This document shows positions 1 to 7,626 of a DNA stretch of 16,956 bases, in pieces. Source of the stretch: an uncultured Arsenicibacter sp. (GTDB lineage Bacteria; Bacteroidota; Bacteroidia; Cytophagales; Spirosomataceae); contig NZ_CAMFHL010000157.1 of the NCBI RefSeq assembly GCF_945952095.1, positions 1 through 16,956 on the forward strand. Direction: 5' to 3'. The translations under genes were made by a program, and so were the position numbers. A model generated the notes under the pieces. It saw only the letters and a list, made by a program, of their open reading frames with translations, was not told where the DNA came from and ran no database searches. Within the stretch, counting starts at the first letter, position 1. The number at the start of each line of letters is the position of its first letter.

Positions 1-1067
1 CCTTTGTAGTTGTTGGGCACTGACCGTTCCAGAAACCGCGGGCCGGTAAAAGTTTGAAGCGCTGCTAAATCGCTTTTCGGAATGGACAAGCCGAGTACAT
101 AAATCGGCGCGATATTGCTCATTTCGCCGTATTTCGGGGATTTTATCGGAATGGGCAGGGGAGAAGCCGCTTCGTTATTCAGCGCAATGGCGATCCAGAG
201 ACCCATGATCGAAGTATACCGTTGCATGTCCATGCCATAACCCCGGAAATAGGGCCCGGGCATGTTTTTGAGCGCCGGATTGTAAAACGTTACGGCCTCA
301 TGCCAGAACGCTTCCTCAAGTGTACGGCCCATGCTACGCATGTCTTCCGATGCCGCCAGCTCGCGCCAGAGGGCGATGCCTGCCAGTGTTACCCCGTAAT
401 AGGTCGGCGAGTTGAATTCACTGAAGGTTTTGTGTTGCTGATATAGCGCATAAATCGCATTGGCTTTACTGAGACCTGCTTGTTTTAACTCCGTATCATT
501 CAGCTGCGTGCCGACGTGTTCCATCAGGAAGGCACTCATCATGGCAATATTTGTGTAGTCCGGTCCGACGTTGCGTAGTTTTGCCCCGAGCGCTGCGTGC
601 ATCAGGCCGGTATCAATGTCTTTCAGCAGGGCTTCGGGCAGTAAGCGGCTATAATATTTCCGGATCAGAATCAGGTCGCAGCCGATAAACTCCCGCCAGT
701 TCTGATCGTGCTTGTCACCATCGACGGACGTTTTCCAGATGCCGTAGATGGGTGTTCCTTTTTCACGGTACTGGTGAGACAGTATCCACCGCAGAATGTC
801 GGCGGCGGCTTCCTTATCGCCGGGCTTATTCCGGAACAGCAGCCCCTCGGCAAGCCGTGTTTTGCTGCGCAGACTCGTGGTGTTAGTGAGTACTTCCCCG
901 ATGGATTTGCCTTCGGGCCATTCATAGGCTACAAAGTTGTCAAACAGCAGCTTATGAAACGGGGACAGCGTTTGGTACGTAAATTTCTGCTGAAATAAGG
1001 TTGATTGGGCCGGTGCTTTAACCTGACAGCTAAGGCTAATAAGAAGAAAAAGCAAAAGTCGTTTCAT
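1..1067 (-). CDS. Unrecognised secreted alpha-helical protein, C-terminus cut by window edge
   Basis: An open frame of 355 codons runs from an ATG at 1067 to the left edge without a stop, so the C-terminus is missing. The start MKRLLLFLLI is followed by a hydrophobic stretch and an A-P-A/Q-S signal-peptidase I type site near residue 20, so the protein is exported; Cys14 is not in a good lipobox. The rest looks all-helical, with aromatic-rich motifs NWREFIGCD (about 123-131), FSEFNSPTYYGV (215-226) and GPYFRGYGMDM (271-281). That pattern recalls (alpha/alpha)-toroid carbohydrate-active enzymes, such as heparinase-like lyases and unsaturated-glycan hydrolases, but I cannot name a family. It is the last visible gene of the run, 128 bp beyond the second GH27 gene with a hairpin repeat between. 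No Shine-Dalgarno is seen, which is usual in Bacteroidota. The reading frame is convincing; the function is open. Confidence 0.8.
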   Translation of the reverse strand, partial: MKRLLLFLLISLSCQVKAPAQSTLFQQKFTYQTLSPFHKLLFDNFVAYEWPEGKSIGEVLTNTTSLRSKTRLAEGLLFRNKPGDKEAAADILRWILSHQYREKGTPIYGIWKTSVDGDKHDQNWREFIGCDLILIRKYYSRLLPEALLKDIDTGLMHAALGAKLRNVGPDYTNIAMMSAFLMEHVGTQLNDTELKQAGLSKANAIYALYQQHKTFSEFNSPTYYGVTLAGIALWRELAASEDMRSMGRTLEEAFWHEAVTFYNPALKNMPGPYFRGYGMDMQRYTSIMGLWIAIALNNEAASPLPIPIKSPKYGEMSNIAPIYVLGLSIPKSDLAALQTFTGPRFLERSVPNNYK

Positions 1068-1084
1068 ACGGATACTATTTTTGC

Positions 1085-1152
1085 TTACCACATAGGCACA
1101 TAGGTCACATTAGAAAAGAAGATGCTTTGTTCTCTATGTGCCTATGTGGTAA
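1085..1152. repeat. Perfect 19-bp inverted repeat, ACCACATAG family (copy 1)
   Basis: The arms ttaccacataggcacatag (1085-1103) and its exact reverse complement (1134-1152) enclose a 30-nt spacer. Each arm itself carries two half-units of the form c-acatag. The element sits in the 128-bp gap between the second GH27 gene and the truncated gene at the left edge. No T-run follows it on the minus strand, so it is not a classical terminator. A second, diverged copy of the same element lies at 13486-13554, which makes it an interspersed REP- or MITE-like repeat rather than a chance hairpin. Confidence 0.85.
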
Positions 1153-1195
1153 ATCAATTTATCGGAAATGAGTCCAGGTAGATTGTAATTAATGT

Positions 1196-3202
1196 TTACC
1201 GCGCAGGTGTCAGCCGTAAAAAACGGACACCGTGGTAGGGTATATCGGTAGTGAATGAGCCGGTGAAGGTGCCCAGGTCTTTCTGCCGCCACACATCGCG
1301 GAGCGTATAGGTCTTTTGCAGACCGGCTCCGGCAAGATCGAACCGGAACGAGACCGGCTTTTCGGCCCCCCAGTTGAAAAATGACGCCGGTGTTTTGCCG
1401 AAGTTGGCTGTATTGAACAGACCGACAGCTACGCTGCCATCTTCCAGCGGTTTTACCCAGATCTGAACCCCATCCACTTCATTGACCAGACGGGCAGCTT
1501 TACCCAATGGATCCTGATTGATGGCAATCACCTCATTGTTAGTAAGCAAGTTCAGTGTGAACGCATCGAGTTGTTCGAGCGGACAGCCAATCAGCATGGG
1601 GGCCGACAACAGGCTGAAGATACTGATGTGGCTGTACTGCTCGTCGGGTGTCAGGCGGGTGTCGTGCATTACCGGCCCGATGGATACCTTGCCGACAATC
1701 ATCATGTCCGGATCCGCCCAGTGGCCATGACCGGTCGTCGGGCCCCATTTGTCGAGGGTAAAGGAAGTAAAGTACAGGCTCGTCCAGCTGTCTTTGATGT
1801 CGGGGCCGGAGCGGTACATGTTTGATAGCCGGGCCCAGTCCGCTACTTTTTCAAACGGTGCGTTGTTGGAGAGGCTGAAGACCACATCGCGGCCGGAGGC
1901 TCTGAGGGCATTAGCCATCCGTTCGGTGGAATTTACGTCAATGCGCCAGTCGTATTTCAGGAAATCGAAACCCCATTCGGCCATTTGCCGGGCATCGTTT
2001 TCTTCAAACCGGAACTTGCCGATGTGGTTAAACGCCCGCCGGTTGACCATAATCGTCTCGTGGGTTTCACCCCCATGGGCCGAGTCGGAAGACGCGCCCG
2101 GATACCCGCCGTAGCTGGCAATGTAGGGCGTTGAATAGAGCCCCGCCTTGAGGCCCAGCGAATGAATGTAATCCACCATCTCCTTAAACTTCGGGAATTT
2201 GGCGTTGGGAAGCAGGGCGTTCATCGGCCCGCCGCGTTTGCCCTGCCACGCATCGTCGATGTTGATATACACCCAGCCATGATCCCGTAGACCCGTTTTG
2301 ACCATGGCATCTGCCGAGGCTATCACCTTTTCCTGGTCGATATGGGCTTCCCATGAATTCCAGCCGTTCCAGCCGATGGGCGGTGTCATGGCGATGGTTT
2401 CACCGATGTGAATTGTCAGCGATTGGGTAGCCGATCCAAGCGCGTTTTTAGCGCTTAGTTTTACCGGATACGCGCCTTTACTACCAACCCGTCCCGAGAT
2501 AATCCCGGTTTTCGGGTCGAGGGTAAGTCCTTTGGGCAGACCCGTTGCGGTAAAGGTCATGGGCCGCTGACCGGAGGCTGCAATCGTATACAGCACCGGA
2601 TTACCGGGCGTTGCCCCGAAGAGTTTGGCTGAGTTGATTTTGGGCGTTTTGGCAGGAGGCGGTGTCAGGATATACGGCTTCTCCTGATGAAGTACGTAAT
2701 CCGGTACGGCGTCGCCAAGCATCTCAATCCGGGCGTCGATCCAGTTGCAGTAGGTCCGTTTGTTGGCAATACCGCCGACGGGATCGGTCACCAGCAGGCC
2801 CAGTTGCCGGACACCCGTCAGATCAACATCGACCGGTACCGGTTGATCGCCGATGCGCATGTCCTTTTTTTCAAACAAGACCTTGCCATCGCCGAGTACG
2901 AAGAAGGATAGCGGAATGTCTTTGTTGCCGAGGTCGTCCGCGGCAACCAGCGCGTGGAAGTGTTTGGCTTTTCCGTTTACGGTAAAGGGGAGAATACAGG
3001 GCGATTGACCGCCCAGGCCCCGCAGGTAGGGCTTGCCGTTAATGCGCAGGGTATCATTGCTGTAATTGCGTTTTGCCTGCACCGGCCGGAGTCCTTCTGA
3101 AAACGTCTGAATAGGCAGGTCGTCGAACCAGATGGTTCGGGTAGTCTGGGCAAAGGAGGTAAGGGAAACAAAAAGGAATAAACAGACAAAGGGTTTAGTC
3201 AT
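1196..3202 (-). CDS. Secreted GH27 enzyme with NPCBM and Ig-like domains (alpha-galactosidase type), paralogue 2
   Basis: The product probably removes terminal alpha-D-galactose (or beta-L-arabinopyranose, also known in GH27) from glycans outside the inner membrane. Residue numbers count from an ATG at 3211 (671 aa). A signal peptide ends at SFAQ (about 22). An NPCBM-type carbohydrate-binding domain follows (about 25-165), then a putative Ig domain (about 196-270, with GLPKGLTLDPKTGIISG), then the GH27 barrel from PPIGWNGWNSW. LKYDWR gives the likely nucleophile Asp421, and YRSGPDI the likely acid/base Asp471. A C-terminal beta domain ends in the LRDVWRQKDLG region. The ATG at 3202 is preferred because the upstream ATG at 3211 lies inside the arm of a hairpin repeat; both keep the signal peptide. 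It is a diverged duplicate of the gene at 5539-7542. It has GHWADPDM where the paralogue, and GH27 generally, has an Asn before DPDM. The family is secure; the exact substrate is not. Confidence 0.93.
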   Translation of the reverse strand: MTKPFVCLFLFVSLTSFAQTTRTIWFDDLPIQTFSEGLRPVQAKRNYSNDTLRINGKPYLRGLGGQSPCILPFTVNGKAKHFHALVAADDLGNKDIPLSFFVLGDGKVLFEKKDMRIGDQPVPVDVDLTGVRQLGLLVTDPVGGIANKRTYCNWIDARIEMLGDAVPDYVLHQEKPYILTPPPAKTPKINSAKLFGATPGNPVLYTIAASGQRPMTFTATGLPKGLTLDPKTGIISGRVGSKGAYPVKLSAKNALGSATQSLTIHIGETIAMTPPIGWNGWNSWEAHIDQEKVIASADAMVKTGLRDHGWVYINIDDAWQGKRGGPMNALLPNAKFPKFKEMVDYIHSLGLKAGLYSTPYIASYGGYPGASSDSAHGGETHETIMVNRRAFNHIGKFRFEENDARQMAEWGFDFLKYDWRIDVNSTERMANALRASGRDVVFSLSNNAPFEKVADWARLSNMYRSGPDIKDSWTSLYFTSFTLDKWGPTTGHGHWADPDMMIVGKVSIGPVMHDTRLTPDEQYSHISIFSLLSAPMLIGCPLEQLDAFTLNLLTNNEVIAINQDPLGKAARLVNEVDGVQIWVKPLEDGSVAVGLFNTANFGKTPASFFNWGAEKPVSFRFDLAGAGLQKTYTLRDVWRQKDLGTFTGSFTTDIPYHGVRFLRLTPAR

Positions 3203-3207
3203 AGGAA

Positions 3208-3266
3208 TCATTGGTCAGTAGCCGGCTGCCATCAACGAGCGGACAATGCCCGCTACTGACCAATGA
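3208..3266. repeat. 15-bp perfect inverted repeat between dehydrogenase and GH27 genes
   Basis: The arms tcattggtcagtagc (3208-3222) and gctactgaccaatga (3252-3266) are exact reverse complements. After one mismatch, three further G-C pairs (3224-3226 with 3248-3250) extend the stem. The hairpin fills almost the whole gap between the stop at 3275 and the GH27 start. It overlaps the upstream candidate ATG of that gene, which argues for the ATG at 3202. No U-tract follows on the minus strand, so a role in RNA processing or stability, or an inserted repeat, is more likely than termination. Confidence 0.75.
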
Positions 3267-3274
3267 CAACCCGC

Positions 3275-5524
3275 CTATTTATCAAAATCGGTTTCGAGTA
3301 ATTGCTTTTCGGTAAAGACGCCGGTACCGGCCGGTTTTTTGTCCCGCATCAGTTTCACGTCGGCCGCAGAAATGTTTTTCCCCTGCTTCGCAAAGGCATT
3401 CTGGGTAAAGCGGATGATGTCCGCAATGTCCTGATCGCTGATGTCCTTGTTGTTAAGCAGGGCCGGCATTTCGTTGTTGAGCCGGTAAACGGTTCCGTTA
3501 ACCGTAATCGGTCCGCTTACCCCGTGCAGGATCATAGCTGCCAGCCGCTTCATCGAGCCGTCGATGTATTCCGAGCCTTTGAGCGGAGGCGCCAGGTCCT
3601 GAATGCCTTTGCCATCGGCCCCGTGGCAGGTGGCGCAAATGCTCCGGAACAGTTTCAGCCCGCGTGTACGGTTGTCGACTTCATTTTTCTCAACGACATA
3701 AATGGCGTTCATTTCTTTGCGCTGCCGCTTGCCAATGGTGGTATTCAGGGTATTTTTCAGGCCATCGGTCGGGTTCATCGACGCCAGATACTGTTCCTCT
3801 TTCCCGTCAAGCGCACTGGTAACAGCTTCCTGCACAACCCGCTGCGTTGCGTATTTCTTTTCAATGGCGGACAAGACAGGCAGGAAGGTAGCGTCTGATA
3901 CCTTAATCCAGCCTGATAAGGCCATCGACAGGTACAGGTCAATGGTTTCGTTGTTGCGCGCCATCAGGTTTTCGGACAGCGACTTCATGGCTGCCACCCG
4001 CTCTTTAGCCGCAAAACGTTCCAGTAAACCCACAGCATGGGCAATGGTCTCCGGCTGCTTCGAAGCGTTGATGATGGCGGTCAGCCGGTCGAACGTCAGG
4101 ACGTTCAGTCCGTCCAGCACATAGAGTGCATGCACCGCCGATAACAGGTCGTTCTGCCCTTTGGCCAGTGTTATCAATTGATTGACAACGGTCAGGTCTT
4201 TTTTCTGAATCAACAGCTGCTGTGCCCGGTCGCGTACCCATCCATTCGGATGGCTCAGTAACGTGACGAGTTGCGGAGCGGTCGCTTTGGTCAGATCAGG
4301 AACCGGACTGCCTTTGGCAATGGTGCTGGTAATTTTCAGAATGCGGCCGGCGTGTTGCAACGTGTCCAGCTTTTTGGCCGCGAGCTGCTCGGTCAGGTAC
4401 TGCGAGATATAGGCTTTGTGCTGGATGATACCCCGGTGCATGTCCACCACATAAACCGCACCGTCGGGTCCGGTAAACAGGTTGACCGGCCGGAACCCTT
4501 CGTCAGTTGAAGCAATAAACTCTTTGCCGTCGACGGCTTGCCGGGCGCTGGTCTGGAACGGTTTAAATTCCAGTACGTTGCGCTTGATCAGGTTCGCTTC
4601 AGGTACACATACGAAGGCATTCTGGTTGTAAGCTGCCGGAAACGCCCCGCCCCGGTAGACCAGTGGCCCGCATGCGGCAGTGACATCTCTGAGGTACCCT
4701 TTTTCGTCCAGGACGCCCGGCTGGTAGCCGCGGTTAACTGATGTCTGGTGAATCGGGAACACACGGTTACTGGCCAGTCGCTGGTGCTCGGCCATCATCG
4801 GTTTGAAATATTTGTTCCGGATGACCTTATTCGGCAAGACGTAGTCTCCCTGTAAATTGGTCGAGTTGTTGTTGTAATACAACCGGCCAAAGTTGTCTTT
4901 CGTAATACCCCACTGGCCGCGGTCGGTCGTTGGCTCCTTTATCCATTTTCCGTTCCGGCGCTGGTAGCGGAAATTGTAATTGGCGTTATAGATCCAGTTA
5001 TCAATGTTCATCATCAGGCCGTTTGAGGTATGCTCCACATTGCCTCCCTCAGCATATACCGGATCAACCAGGGTTTTCTTGCCGGGCTTGTCATTGATAA
5101 TCTCGACAAACCAGAGTTTAGGACCATCCACGTACAGCAGCCCGCCATACACATGCGCAACTGACCGGGGCAGCACCAGCCCGTCCAGAAACACCTTAGC
5201 CTTGTCGGCCATACCGTCTTTATTACGGTCTTCCAGAATGACAATCCGGCCGTTGGGTTCTTCTTCGCCGATGCCTTCCAGGTTGGGCATGTAGCCGATC
5301 ATCTCGACCACCCACATGCGGCCTTTGTCATCAAAATCAAGCCCGACCGGCGCTGTCAACAACGGCTCCGAAGCAATTAAACTCAGGGCAAATCCATCCT
5401 CCACCGTGTAATCGGCCGGTGAAAAACGGGGAATTTCATAGGTATTGTTTTGGAAACCTGCCAGTACCACCGAAAAGGCGGCCAGCAGGGTAATAACTAA
5501 TTTGAATGGTCTTTTTGGAGCCAT
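3275..5524 (-). CDS. PVC-type dehydrogenase: sugar-dehydrogenase-like beta-propeller, helical repeats, C-terminal cytochrome c
   Basis: The product is probably a periplasmic or membrane-associated dehydrogenase that passes electrons to its own haem c. Numbered from an ATG at 5524 (749 aa), it has an N-terminal hydrophobic segment (about 8-23). A beta-propeller of the soluble glucose/sorbosone-dehydrogenase type covers about 40-400, with an EF-hand-like DRNKDGMAD loop near 99. A helical HEAT-like region covers about 410-600. The class I cytochrome c domain has CATCH at 630-634 and a candidate axial Met686 in NEMPALL. This order matches TIGR02604-type proteins (PVC-type heme-binding CxxCH proteins). 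The frame is open back to an ATG at 5635, but that would overlap the preceding GH27 gene by 97 bp and add a non-signal leader. The start at 5524 leaves a normal 14-bp gap and exposes the signal. The substrate is unknown; the PUL setting and the DUF1080 neighbour suggest sugar oxidation. Confidence 0.88.
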   Translation of the reverse strand: MAPKRPFKLVITLLAAFSVVLAGFQNNTYEIPRFSPADYTVEDGFALSLIASEPLLTAPVGLDFDDKGRMWVVEMIGYMPNLEGIGEEEPNGRIVILEDRNKDGMADKAKVFLDGLVLPRSVAHVYGGLLYVDGPKLWFVEIINDKPGKKTLVDPVYAEGGNVEHTSNGLMMNIDNWIYNANYNFRYQRRNGKWIKEPTTDRGQWGITKDNFGRLYYNNNSTNLQGDYVLPNKVIRNKYFKPMMAEHQRLASNRVFPIHQTSVNRGYQPGVLDEKGYLRDVTAACGPLVYRGGAFPAAYNQNAFVCVPEANLIKRNVLEFKPFQTSARQAVDGKEFIASTDEGFRPVNLFTGPDGAVYVVDMHRGIIQHKAYISQYLTEQLAAKKLDTLQHAGRILKITSTIAKGSPVPDLTKATAPQLVTLLSHPNGWVRDRAQQLLIQKKDLTVVNQLITLAKGQNDLLSAVHALYVLDGLNVLTFDRLTAIINASKQPETIAHAVGLLERFAAKERVAAMKSLSENLMARNNETIDLYLSMALSGWIKVSDATFLPVLSAIEKKYATQRVVQEAVTSALDGKEEQYLASMNPTDGLKNTLNTTIGKRQRKEMNAIYVVEKNEVDNRTRGLKLFRSICATCHGADGKGIQDLAPPLKGSEYIDGSMKRLAAMILHGVSGPITVNGTVYRLNNEMPALLNNKDISDQDIADIIRFTQNAFAKQGKNISAADVKLMRDKKPAGTGVFTEKQLLETDFDK

Positions 5525-5538
5525 GTTGGTTAATGAGT

Positions 5539-7542
5539 TTATTTTCCGGGAAACATCCGCAACAGCACAACGCCATGATGGCGGATTTCTGTTGAGAAAA
5601 TTCCTGTAAAAATACCAAGGTCTTTTTGTCTCCAAACATCCCGAAGCGTATATCTGCGCGAAGAACTAATCTTTGTCAGATCGAGTGTATACTTTTTGGC
5701 CGTTTCGTCGCCCCACCGGAAGTAAGATTCGGGCGTCTTGCCAAAATCGCCGACGTTAAACAAGCCTACGGCATACGACCCGTCCTGCAATTGTTTTGCC
5801 CAGATCTGAATGCCATCCTTGTCCTCGATCAGGCGGGCTGATTTGCCCAGCGGGTCCTGATCGATGGCGATGACTTCGTCGTTGGTCAGCAGATTGAGAG
5901 TGAAGGCGTCCAGTTGTTCAATGGGGCAGCCGATGAGCATGGGCGCTGCCAGCAAGCTGAACAGGCTGACGTGGCTATACTGCTCGTCGGGGGTTAGCCG
6001 GGTCGGGTGCAGCTGGGTGCCGGTTGTTACGTTGCCGACGATCATCATGTCGGGATCGTTCCAGTGACCCGGACCGCCGAAGGGCGCCCACTTATCGAGG
6101 GTGAAGGCCGACACAAACAGACTGTTCCAGCTGTCGCGGATGTCGGGGCCGGTACGGTAGCTGTTCGTAAGCCGTGCCCAGTCCCGGGCATGCTCAAACG
6201 GTGCCGAGTTGGAAATACTGTAATGGATATCCCGACCCGACTCCCGCAAGGCCGTTGCCATGCGTTCGGCAGAAGGTACCTCAATCCGCCAATCATACTT
6301 CAGGTAATCAATGCCCCATTCGGCAAACTGCCGGGCATCATTTTGCTCGAAATGGTACTTCCCGACGTAGCGGTAGGCACGCTTATTGGCAATTATTTCG
6401 TCGGTGATATGCCCATCTTCGAAATCGGAGGTTCCGCCGACATAGCCCGCATAACTGGTAATCATCGGGGTGGAGTAAATGCCGGTTTTTAAGCCAAGGG
6501 AGTGGATATAGTCAACCATTTCTTTAAAACGCGGGAATTTCTCGTTGGGCTGAATGGCATTGTACGGCCCGCCGCGTTTACCCTGCCAGGCATCGTCGAT
6601 GTTGATGTACGTCCAGCCGTGCTGATTCAGGCCCATTTTGACGAGCGCATCCGCCGAGGCGATGACCTTGCCCTGATCGATATTCCGTGCCCAGGAGTTC
6701 CAGCCATTCCAGCCAATGGGTGGGGTCAGGGAGATCGTATCGCCGATTTTAACAGTCAGGGTCTTTTGGGACCGGCCAGGTGCATTCTGAGCAGTGAGCT
6801 GAACGGTATACGTCCCACGAGTGGCTACCTTGCCGGTAATGATGCCCGTTTTTTCGTCCAGCAACAGCCCTTTTGGCAGACCTTTTGCCTTGAATGTCAT
6901 CGGGCGGGCGCCGGTAGCTGCTATGGTATACAGGAACGGATTTCCGGGCCGTGCCCCGACAATCGCAGGGGAATTAATGCGTGGTGTTTTGGGCGATGGC
7001 GGCGTCAGAATATAACGCTCTCCATCATTGGGTATGTTTTGGGGCAGGTAACTTCCCTGCATGACCAGTTGCGCATTGGCCCAGTTCGAATACACCTTGG
7101 TCCGGCCGGCATCATTAACGTTGACCAGCAGTCCTAGGCGTTTTACACCAGTCAGTGACACATTCACCGGTTTCGGGGCGTCGCCCAGCCGCATTTCACC
7201 GCTGTCGAACAGGATTTTACGGTCACCGATCACGTAAAAAGTATGGGGTAAATCGCGGTTGCCGAGGTCATCGACCCCGACAAGTGCCGAAAACGAGGAA
7301 GCATGGCCGTCGAGGAAAAAGGCCAGAATGCTGGTTGCATTCACGCCGACCCCGTGGGTAAAGTGTTTACCGGCAATGCGCATCGAATCGCCGGCTGCAT
7401 TGGTTTTGCCCAGCACCGCCGGAATGCCTTCCGAAAATGACTTTATGTTCAGCTCATCGAGCCAGACCGGCCGCGTCTGCTGCGCCCGAACCTGACCGGA
7501 AAAACACACTGCCAATAAATATAGTGTAAGTATATATCTCAT
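5539..7542 (-). CDS. Secreted GH27 enzyme with NPCBM and Ig-like domains (alpha-galactosidase type), paralogue 1
   Basis: This 667-aa protein has the same architecture as the gene at 1196-3202: signal peptide (cleavage near VRA/QQ, residue 20), NPCBM-type domain (about 24-162), putative Ig domain (about 193-267), GH27 barrel from PPIGWNGWNSW (about 274), and a C-terminal beta domain. The likely nucleophile is Asp417 in LKYDWR and the likely acid/base is Asp467 in YRTGPDI. The family motif GHWNDPDM is intact. It should cleave terminal alpha-galactosides or beta-L-arabinopyranosides; the sequence alone does not decide which. The two paralogues match through most of their length, but the DNA differs at many third positions, so the duplication is not recent. 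The dehydrogenase gene starts 14 bp after this stop, so the two are almost certainly co-transcribed. A large hairpin lies just upstream of the start. Confidence 0.94.
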   Translation of the reverse strand: MRYILTLYLLAVCFSGQVRAQQTRPVWLDELNIKSFSEGIPAVLGKTNAAGDSMRIAGKHFTHGVGVNATSILAFFLDGHASSFSALVGVDDLGNRDLPHTFYVIGDRKILFDSGEMRLGDAPKPVNVSLTGVKRLGLLVNVNDAGRTKVYSNWANAQLVMQGSYLPQNIPNDGERYILTPPSPKTPRINSPAIVGARPGNPFLYTIAATGARPMTFKAKGLPKGLLLDEKTGIITGKVATRGTYTVQLTAQNAPGRSQKTLTVKIGDTISLTPPIGWNGWNSWARNIDQGKVIASADALVKMGLNQHGWTYINIDDAWQGKRGGPYNAIQPNEKFPRFKEMVDYIHSLGLKTGIYSTPMITSYAGYVGGTSDFEDGHITDEIIANKRAYRYVGKYHFEQNDARQFAEWGIDYLKYDWRIEVPSAERMATALRESGRDIHYSISNSAPFEHARDWARLTNSYRTGPDIRDSWNSLFVSAFTLDKWAPFGGPGHWNDPDMMIVGNVTTGTQLHPTRLTPDEQYSHVSLFSLLAAPMLIGCPIEQLDAFTLNLLTNDEVIAIDQDPLGKSARLIEDKDGIQIWAKQLQDGSYAVGLFNVGDFGKTPESYFRWGDETAKKYTLDLTKISSSRRYTLRDVWRQKDLGIFTGIFSTEIRHHGVVLLRMFPGK

Positions 7543-7558
7543 AATCAGTATTGTCTAA

Positions 7559-7621
7559 TGTAAAACGGAATGATATTCCGTTCCTGCTACTGCCCGAAAC
7601 GGAATATCATTCCGTTTTACA
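7559..7621. repeat. 24-bp perfect inverted repeat built on a GGAAT-GAT-ATTCC palindrome
   Basis: The arms at 7559-7582 and 7598-7621 are exact reverse complements over 24 bp, with a 15-nt spacer (7583-7597). Each arm contains its own smaller palindrome, aacggaatgatattccgtt, in which eight bases pair around a 3-nt centre. The structure could therefore fold as one long stem or as two small hairpins. It occupies most of the 84-bp gap between the esterase stop and the GH27 start. This looks like a dispersed palindromic element; no T-run follows on the minus strand. Confidence 0.88.
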
Positions 7622-7626
7622 GTGGA

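Noticed and set aside
3302..3898. Plus-strand open frame of 198 codons inside the dehydrogenase gene
   Set aside because: It lies opposite the well-supported cytochrome and helical part of the dehydrogenase. Its product shows no domain, and several similar antisense frames exist across this moderately GC-rich region.
5525..5635. Longer start of the dehydrogenase gene at 5635, overlapping the GH27 gene
   Set aside because: The extra 37 residues lack a signal and overlap the GH27 coding end by 97 bp in another frame. The ATG at 5524 leaves a 14-bp gap and begins a proper export signal.
6502..7137. Plus-strand open frame of 211 codons opposite the first GH27 gene
   Set aside because: It is a shadow of the GH27 reading frame; the same region on the minus strand codes for conserved GH27 and Ig motifs.
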